Positions 15,121-18,730 of a stretch of 18,730 nucleotides of DNA are shown here, piece by piece. The notes under the pieces were generated by a model. It made no database searches and was not told the DNA's origin. It was given only the letters and a program-made list of their open reading frames with translations. The stretch is taken from positions 1-18,730 of the forward strand of contig JAAYDH010000090.1 of assembly GCA_012729405.1 (NCBI GenBank). Reading direction: 5' to 3'. Position 1 is the stretch's first letter. Each line of letters begins with the position of its first letter. Position numbers and translations under genes: made by a program. This DNA comes from Erysipelotrichaceae bacterium (GTDB lineage Bacteria > Bacillota_I > Bacilli_A > RFN20 > CAG-826).

Positions 15121-16911
15121 TTATGCTGCTTGACGACTTACGGTAATGGTCGCGCTGCTGGATGAGAGGCTGTTGACAGTGAAAGACCAGCCAAGGTTGG
15201 TATCGCTATTGAGTTTCCCTTGTTCGACAAATTGTTTCTTGTAGGTATCCATATTGAATGTATCACCTTGTTCAAACAAATCATTGCTTGAAAGATTGGT
15301 GGTTGGAGTGTACCCAACTGAAGTGTTGTTGCGGATTAACTGCAACAAATTATAGTTTGCATAAGTTTGTCCGAGAGGAGAAATATAATCTAAATCCTCA
15401 GGAGATGAGTAGTAAGTGTTAGACATTGCGTGATAGACATTACCAGCGGTCGGATTATTAACAAAATTGCTTGAATAACTTCCATAAACATATCTGGTCA
15501 AACGAGCGTCAACGTGCCAAACACGAATGCCTGGATCTGTTGGTCCTTTTGGATAACCGCCGCTATATTGATAAGTGGCGTCCATTTGATTGAGACCGGT
15601 TGGAGCATAAAGTTCAAGTAATAGATATTCATCAAATGGTGAGTCGATAGTATTCCAACTTGGAGTTAATAAAACGACATCATGACTCGATTGAAAATCT
15701 CCAATTGTAATTGTCATGCTGTTGTTTGGAATATATGGATCGGCCCAGCCGAGAGCCATTATGGAATATGGATCGTGTCCACCGACGTTATAATCTTGCA
15801 TGGAGAATCCTCCGGCGGGACTATATTGATTGTCACTATAATCATAGTAATCATCTAAGCCAAAGACGTGGCCCATTTCATGAATAAAGGTATGAGAATC
15901 GACTGTGGCGTGAGAGGTATCTCCGTTCCCATAGAAAGAACCCGCTCGACTTAAGGCCGTACTTTCGCTATACATAAAGTCATAGGATGCCCAGAAGTAC
16001 ACGTTGGGAGTCGGATTGTTAACTGAGCCAGGAGAACCTTGTAACCAGTAACAATATGCCCACATGTTATCTCCAGCAGAGGGCATTACTTGAGAATCAG
16101 GGGAGCCGTAAATCAACATGACTCCGTCGAGATGGCCGTTATCATCGCGGTCATAGTCACTCTTGGATTCACTCGGATTATTGTTGAAGAACCAGTTAAC
16201 GACAGTCGTGACAAGCGAGGAAGTGCGATCTCCTCCATCATATTTAGTATAAAAATAACTAGAGTTTTGACCAACTTCATACCAATCAGTAACTGTTCCT
16301 TCAACTGTGAGAGCTCCTTTGGATTGCTCTTCATAGAAAGATTTAACGCTGTGCCATCCGGTTTCTTCGGGGGTGCCAAAATAGGCTCTTTCGATATCGG
16401 AATGAACATTGGCTTTTCTCGACTCAGAAGTAATGTATGTGCTCGAGTCGTTAAACCAAACAGGGACAACCAACAATTTGGCTGTACCGATGGATGGAGC
16501 GTTGTCTAAGCTATAAACATTATTTTCGATGTAATCGCTATATGTATAGGCAAGTTCGGTTTTTTGAAGACCAACACCCTCGATAACGGTGATTTCAGCA
16601 GTCGCAGAAACCCCGCTGATGTCTTTCGCGGTCGCAGTAATCGTCGCTTCGCCTTCGCTAACAGCGGTAAGCAAGCCACTGCTGCTGACAGCAACGGATT
16701 CGTCGCTTGAAGTCCATGTAATGCCTTTGTTGGTCGCATCGGCCGGATAGACATATGCTGTCATTTGATAGGTCTGGTCAACAACCAGTTGAATCTCGTT
16801 GTCGCTGAGTTGAATCTCATCGACGTGAATGGTGAAAATATCAAAGTCACATGCTGTGAGAGCGACAGTCATCATTAGTGCTAGGGGAATTAATTTAAAT
16901 AGTTTTTTCAT
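15121..16911 (-). CDS. Secreted lipoprotein metalloprotease, M6 (immune inhibitor A-like) with Big_2 domain
   Basis: Predicted surface lipoprotein of 596 residues. The signal peptide (1-20, KK then a hydrophobic core) ends in the lipobox LTAC, giving lipidated C21. A bacterial Ig-like Big_2 domain follows at about 31-110 (IQLSDNEIQLVVDQTYQMTA, then ITWTSSDESVA and EGEATITATA). The catalytic domain starts near 142. It contains SVKSFYEEQSKGALTVEG (188-205), the zinc site HEMGHVFGLDD (344-354, HExxHxxGxxD) and a Met-turn region followed by PYSIMALGW (381-389); the late RVWHVD strand is typical of M6 proteases. M6 enzymes cut extracellular proteins; substrate unknown here. The SD is weak (AAAGGA). 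It is monocistronic between two terminators and divergent from marR. M6 assignment is by motif pattern; the host or nutritional role is open. Confidence 0.87.
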   Translation of the reverse strand: MKKLFKLIPLALMMTVALTACDFDIFTIHVDEIQLSDNEIQLVVDQTYQMTAYVYPADATNKGITWTSSDESVAVSSSGLLTAVSEGEATITATAKDISGVSATAEITVIEGVGLQKTELAYTYSDYIENNVYSLDNAPSIGTAKLLVVPVWFNDSSTYITSESRKANVHSDIERAYFGTPEETGWHSVKSFYEEQSKGALTVEGTVTDWYEVGQNSSYFYTKYDGGDRTSSLVTTVVNWFFNNNPSESKSDYDRDDNGHLDGVMLIYGSPDSQVMPSAGDNMWAYCYWLQGSPGSVNNPTPNVYFWASYDFMYSESTALSRAGSFYGNGDTSHATVDSHTFIHEMGHVFGLDDYYDYSDNQYSPAGGFSMQDYNVGGHDPYSIMALGWADPYIPNNSMTITIGDFQSSHDVVLLTPSWNTIDSPFDEYLLLELYAPTGLNQMDATYQYSGGYPKGPTDPGIRVWHVDARLTRYVYGSYSSNFVNNPTAGNVYHAMSNTYYSSPEDLDYISPLGQTYANYNLLQLIRNNTSVGYTPTTNLSSNDLFEQGDTFNMDTYKKQFVEQGKLNSDTNLGWSFTVNSLSSSSATITVSRQAA

Positions 16912-16937
16912 ATAGTGTTCCTTTATTGGAATATTAA

Positions 16938-16966
16938 AGAATAGCGATTTTAATAAATCGATTCAA
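16938..16966 (-). promoter_or_regulatory. Probable promoter of the M6 lipoprotein gene with spacer palindrome
   Basis: On the minus strand TTGAAT (16961-16966) and TATTCT (16938-16943) are 17 nt apart, each a 4/6 match. The spacer is almost filled by a perfect inverted repeat CGATTT-TAAT-AAATCG (16945-16960). A palindrome in this position would block RNA polymerase when bound, so it is a candidate repressor operator. The predicted leader is about 20 nt. Confidence 0.5.
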
Positions 16967-17025
16967 GTATTATGAGCAAAAAAGCCCTTTTTTCTTCTTT
17001 CCCACAACAATTTTAACCAAATCTA

Positions 17026-17038
17026 ATGACTAAGTCAT
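17026..17038. promoter_or_regulatory. 13-nt perfect palindrome in the lipoprotein-marR intergenic region
   Basis: ATGACT-A-AGTCAT, a perfect palindrome about central A17032, lies 19 nt upstream of the marR -35 box and about 60 nt upstream of the lipoprotein promoter. Its position suits an activator or repressor site for either divergent gene. No protein can be assigned to it from sequence. Confidence 0.35.
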
Positions 17039-17057
17039 AAAAAAATCGAGAAGGATA

Positions 17058-17086
17058 TTGACAAGTTCGTATGCGAACCTTAAACT
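17058..17086 (+). promoter_or_regulatory. marR-ABC operon promoter with probable MarR operator
   Basis: A consensus TTGACA (17058-17063) and TAAACT (17081-17086) are exactly 17 nt apart. The spacer holds a perfect inverted repeat GTTCG-TATG-CGAAC (17065-17078), placed as an autorepression operator for the regulator encoded just downstream. The -10 ends 10 nt before the ATG, predicting a 5' leader of only 3-4 nt and no SD. Confidence 0.75.
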
Positions 17087-17096
17087 AAATAGACTT

Positions 17097-17564
17097 ATGA
17101 AAAAAGAGAAAAGATGCACACCGAATAAAGAGATGGAATTGCTTGGGTTAATACGTTACCTTAACAAACAATTAAATCTCTCTTTTAATGCACGATTGGA
17201 AAACCTCGGTCTCACTAGTCAACAAGGTCGAATCATTTTCTTCATTCACTTCCACACAGTTGTGTGCGACGAGATTGTGAAACAAAGTGATCTTGAACAT
17301 TCTTTCCGTCTCAGTAAGTCCACAATAAGCGGACTAGTGAAGCGACTGACAAATAATGGTTTTATCGAAAAAGCTGATGCTCACCATCACTACGCAATAA
17401 CCTTGACGGAAAAAGCAAAGCTGATTATAACTAATTTTCAGAAAGCCAATGAGGCAACGAGAGAAACCTTGCTAAAAGGCTTCTCAAAAGAAAAACAAGA
17501 AGAAATGAAACAATTATTGAAACAGATGATTGCTAATATGGAGGAAAGTAAAGATGTGGCATAA
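17097..17564 (+). CDS. MarR-family transcriptional regulator
   Basis: Winged-helix DNA-binding repressor of 155 residues, probably acting as a dimer. It shows the MarR layout: an N-terminal dimerisation helix (about 11-35), GLTSQQGRIIFFI (38-50), a recognition helix around LSKSTISGLVKRL (72-84), the NNGFIEK turn and a wing (about 91-102) with DAHHHYAITLT, then long C-terminal helices. The wing lacks the arginine pair common in the family and has three histidines instead; C7 and C57 are the only cysteines. I start it at the ATG at 17097 because an in-frame TTG at 17058 is the -35 box itself. It overlaps the downstream ABC gene by 11 nt, the classic arrangement of a drug- or peptide-responsive repressor controlling its own exporter. 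The inducer is unknown. Confidence 0.9.
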   Translation: MKKEKRCTPNKEMELLGLIRYLNKQLNLSFNARLENLGLTSQQGRIIFFIHFHTVVCDEIVKQSDLEHSFRLSKSTISGLVKRLTNNGFIEKADAHHHYAITLTEKAKLIITNFQKANEATRETLLKGFSKEKQEEMKQLLKQMIANMEESKDVA

Positions 17565-18730
17565 GATTAAACTGATTTTAAAAAGTGTCCGTCAATATAA
17601 AAAATATGCGATTTTAACTCCTTTGTTCATGATCGGAGAAACACTCCTCGAAAGCTGTTTGCCATTCGTGATGTCGATATTCATCGACGTCATCGTCATG
17701 ACAAATGGGATCGGGGATTTTACCACCATGTATCGAGTTCAAAACCTTCCCTTTCAAGTTAGTTTGATGTGGTTGGTAGTCGCGATGGTCTTGATGGCTA
17801 TGCTGTCATTATTTTTCGGTGTCATGGGTGGCAGATACGGAGCTAAGGCTTCTGTCGGTTTAGCGACTAACTTAAGGAGTGATATGTACCGCAAGATTGA
17901 GTCTTTCTCTTTTGCGAATATTGACAAATTCTCTACCTCTTCCCTTGTCACTCGTATGACGACTGATATTCAAAGCGTGCAGCAATCTTTCCAAATGCTG
18001 ATTCGCATCGTTTTTAGAGCGCCTTTGATGATGATTTTCTCCGCGACGATGGCCTTTGTCACCGGAGGAATTGCCGCGCTTATCTTTATCGGCTTAATCC
18101 CCGTTTTAGGAATTAGCTTATTCTTGATTATCCGCGGAGCGATGAAAATCTTCATGCGTGTCTTTAAACGTTATGACAAACTCAATCAATCCGTTCAAGA
18201 GAACGTCTCAGCCATACGAGTTGTTAAATCCTTCGTACGCGAAGATTATGAAAAGGAAAAATTCAACCATGCCAGCGATAGCATGACTTATGACTTTGTA
18301 AAAGCCGAGAAGATTATCTCGTTAAACAACCCGTTGATGAATACAACAGTCCATATTTCCAATCTCCTCGTCGTCGGGGTTATCTCCTATTTAATTTCTA
18401 CAACTGTTGGTTGGGATCCAAATGCAGTCGTAAATGGGGAAGTTGTTGGAAAACCGATTTTTAATAAATATTCCATAGGTCAGCTATCAGCCCTTCTAAC
18501 TTATGGCATTCAAATCCTCATGTCTATTGTGATGATTGCCAGCATCTTGGTAATGTTCACTATGTCGATGGAAGCAATCCGCCGTATCGGCGAAGTCATT
18601 GAAGAAAAACCAACCATCGTCAATCCTGAGAATCCCGTCACGGAAGTTCCAGATGGATCAGTCAATTTTGATAACGTCAATTTCAAATACTCACCTAAAG
18701 CCGAAAAATACACTCTCGAAAATATCAATA
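17554..18730 (+). CDS. ABC exporter half-transporter (partial, C-terminus cut by window edge)
   Basis: Permease-ATPase fusion of the multidrug/peptide exporter type. The 392 visible residues cover a full six-helix membrane domain: SVRQYKKYAILTPLFMIGE at the N-terminus, MSIFIDVIV, the VTRMTTDIQSVQ coupling-helix region, and ENVSAIRVVKSFVREDYEKEKF, the signature helix before membrane segments 5 and 6. The nucleotide-binding domain begins with GSVNFDNVNFKY; Walker A lies beyond the window. The ATG has a GGAGG SD inside marR and overlaps it by 11 nt. The segment between membrane helices 5 and 6 (about 285-310) looks longer than usual. MarR-linked exporters of this kind are often heterodimers with a second half-transporter next door; that partner, if present, is outside the window. 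Substrate unknown. Confidence 0.92.
   Translation, partial: MWHKIKLILKSVRQYKKYAILTPLFMIGETLLESCLPFVMSIFIDVIVMTNGIGDFTTMYRVQNLPFQVSLMWLVVAMVLMAMLSLFFGVMGGRYGAKASVGLATNLRSDMYRKIESFSFANIDKFSTSSLVTRMTTDIQSVQQSFQMLIRIVFRAPLMMIFSATMAFVTGGIAALIFIGLIPVLGISLFLIIRGAMKIFMRVFKRYDKLNQSVQENVSAIRVVKSFVREDYEKEKFNHASDSMTYDFVKAEKIISLNNPLMNTTVHISNLLVVGVISYLISTTVGWDPNAVVNGEVVGKPIFNKYSIGQLSALLTYGIQILMSIVMIASILVMFTMSMEAIRRIGEVIEEKPTIVNPENPVTEVPDGSVNFDNVNFKYSPKAEKYTLENIN

Noticed and set aside
16090..16509. 139-codon open frame on the plus strand inside the M6 lipoprotein gene
   Set aside because: It runs antisense to the protease coding region including conserved motifs, shows no domain and has no start signals.
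16978..16994. AAAAAAG-CC-CTTTTTT inverted repeat as a terminator
   Set aside because: The loop would be only two bases and no gene ends nearby; it lies between divergent genes. It is probably just adjacent A and T runs.
17058..17096. TTG start giving marR 13 extra N-terminal residues
   Set aside because: That TTG is part of a consensus TTGACA -35 box with a matching -10 downstream, so this stretch is promoter DNA.
1..18730. Mobile elements, CRISPR arrays, tRNA or rRNA genes, prophage genes
   Set aside because: No transposase-like frame, no direct-repeat array, no cloverleaf and no rRNA stretch was visible; gene order is ordinary chromosomal core except for the right-hand end.

Overview
The window reads as a chromosomal core segment of a low-GC, Gram-positive-type bacterium related to Bacilli or Mollicutes-like Firmicutes. 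It is AT-rich, the start sites carry AGGAGG-type Shine-Dalgarno (SD) sequences or are translationally coupled, and gene order matches two conserved Bacillus clusters. TGA is used as a true stop (dusB, mfd, pth) and Trp is encoded by TGG, so this is not a Mycoplasma/Spiroplasma-type code. No sporulation gene is present where Bacillus has several. A non-sporulating, possibly host-associated or uncultured Bacilli lineage is my inference.

Layout on the minus strand, 13365 to 1: (i) pth-mfd-rqcP-tilS, then ftsH-dusB-lysS, a compact version of the Bacillus pth...lysS cluster (translation quality control, transcription-coupled repair, tRNA modification, membrane proteolysis, Lys-tRNA charging), ending in a terminator at 3123-3153; (ii) rpsF-ssb-rpsR with its own strong promoter, a structured leader and a terminator at 1897-1927; (iii) gdpP, the c-di-AMP phosphodiesterase gene, cut by the left edge of the window.

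On the plus strand, 13453-15040 holds a two-gene operon: a DUF368/PopT-type polyprenyl-phosphate transporter followed by an overlapping PAP2 phosphatase. Together they look like a lipid-carrier (undecaprenyl phosphate) recycling unit. It ends in a terminator back-to-back with the terminator of the convergent gene. That convergent gene (15121-16911, minus) encodes a secreted lipoprotein with an Ig-like Big_2 domain and an M6-type (immune inhibitor A-like) metalloprotease domain. Divergent from it is a MarR-type regulator (17097-17564) overlapping an ABC exporter half-transporter that runs off the right edge, a typical self-regulated efflux operon.

The most interesting signals are regulatory. 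The popT and marR genes both have a promoter whose -10 box lies only 9-10 nt from the ATG, with no SD and a near-identical ATAGAC(A/T)TATGAAAA start region, suggesting leaderless transcripts. The marR and lipoprotein promoters each have a perfect palindrome in the -35/-10 spacer. A terminator-like hairpin separates ftsH from an SD-less dusB. I see no mobile element, CRISPR array, tRNA or rRNA, and no gene-free stretch longer than about 215 nt. I do not see a clearly novel multi-gene system; the popT-PAP2 pair and the leaderless-promoter pattern are the best leads.
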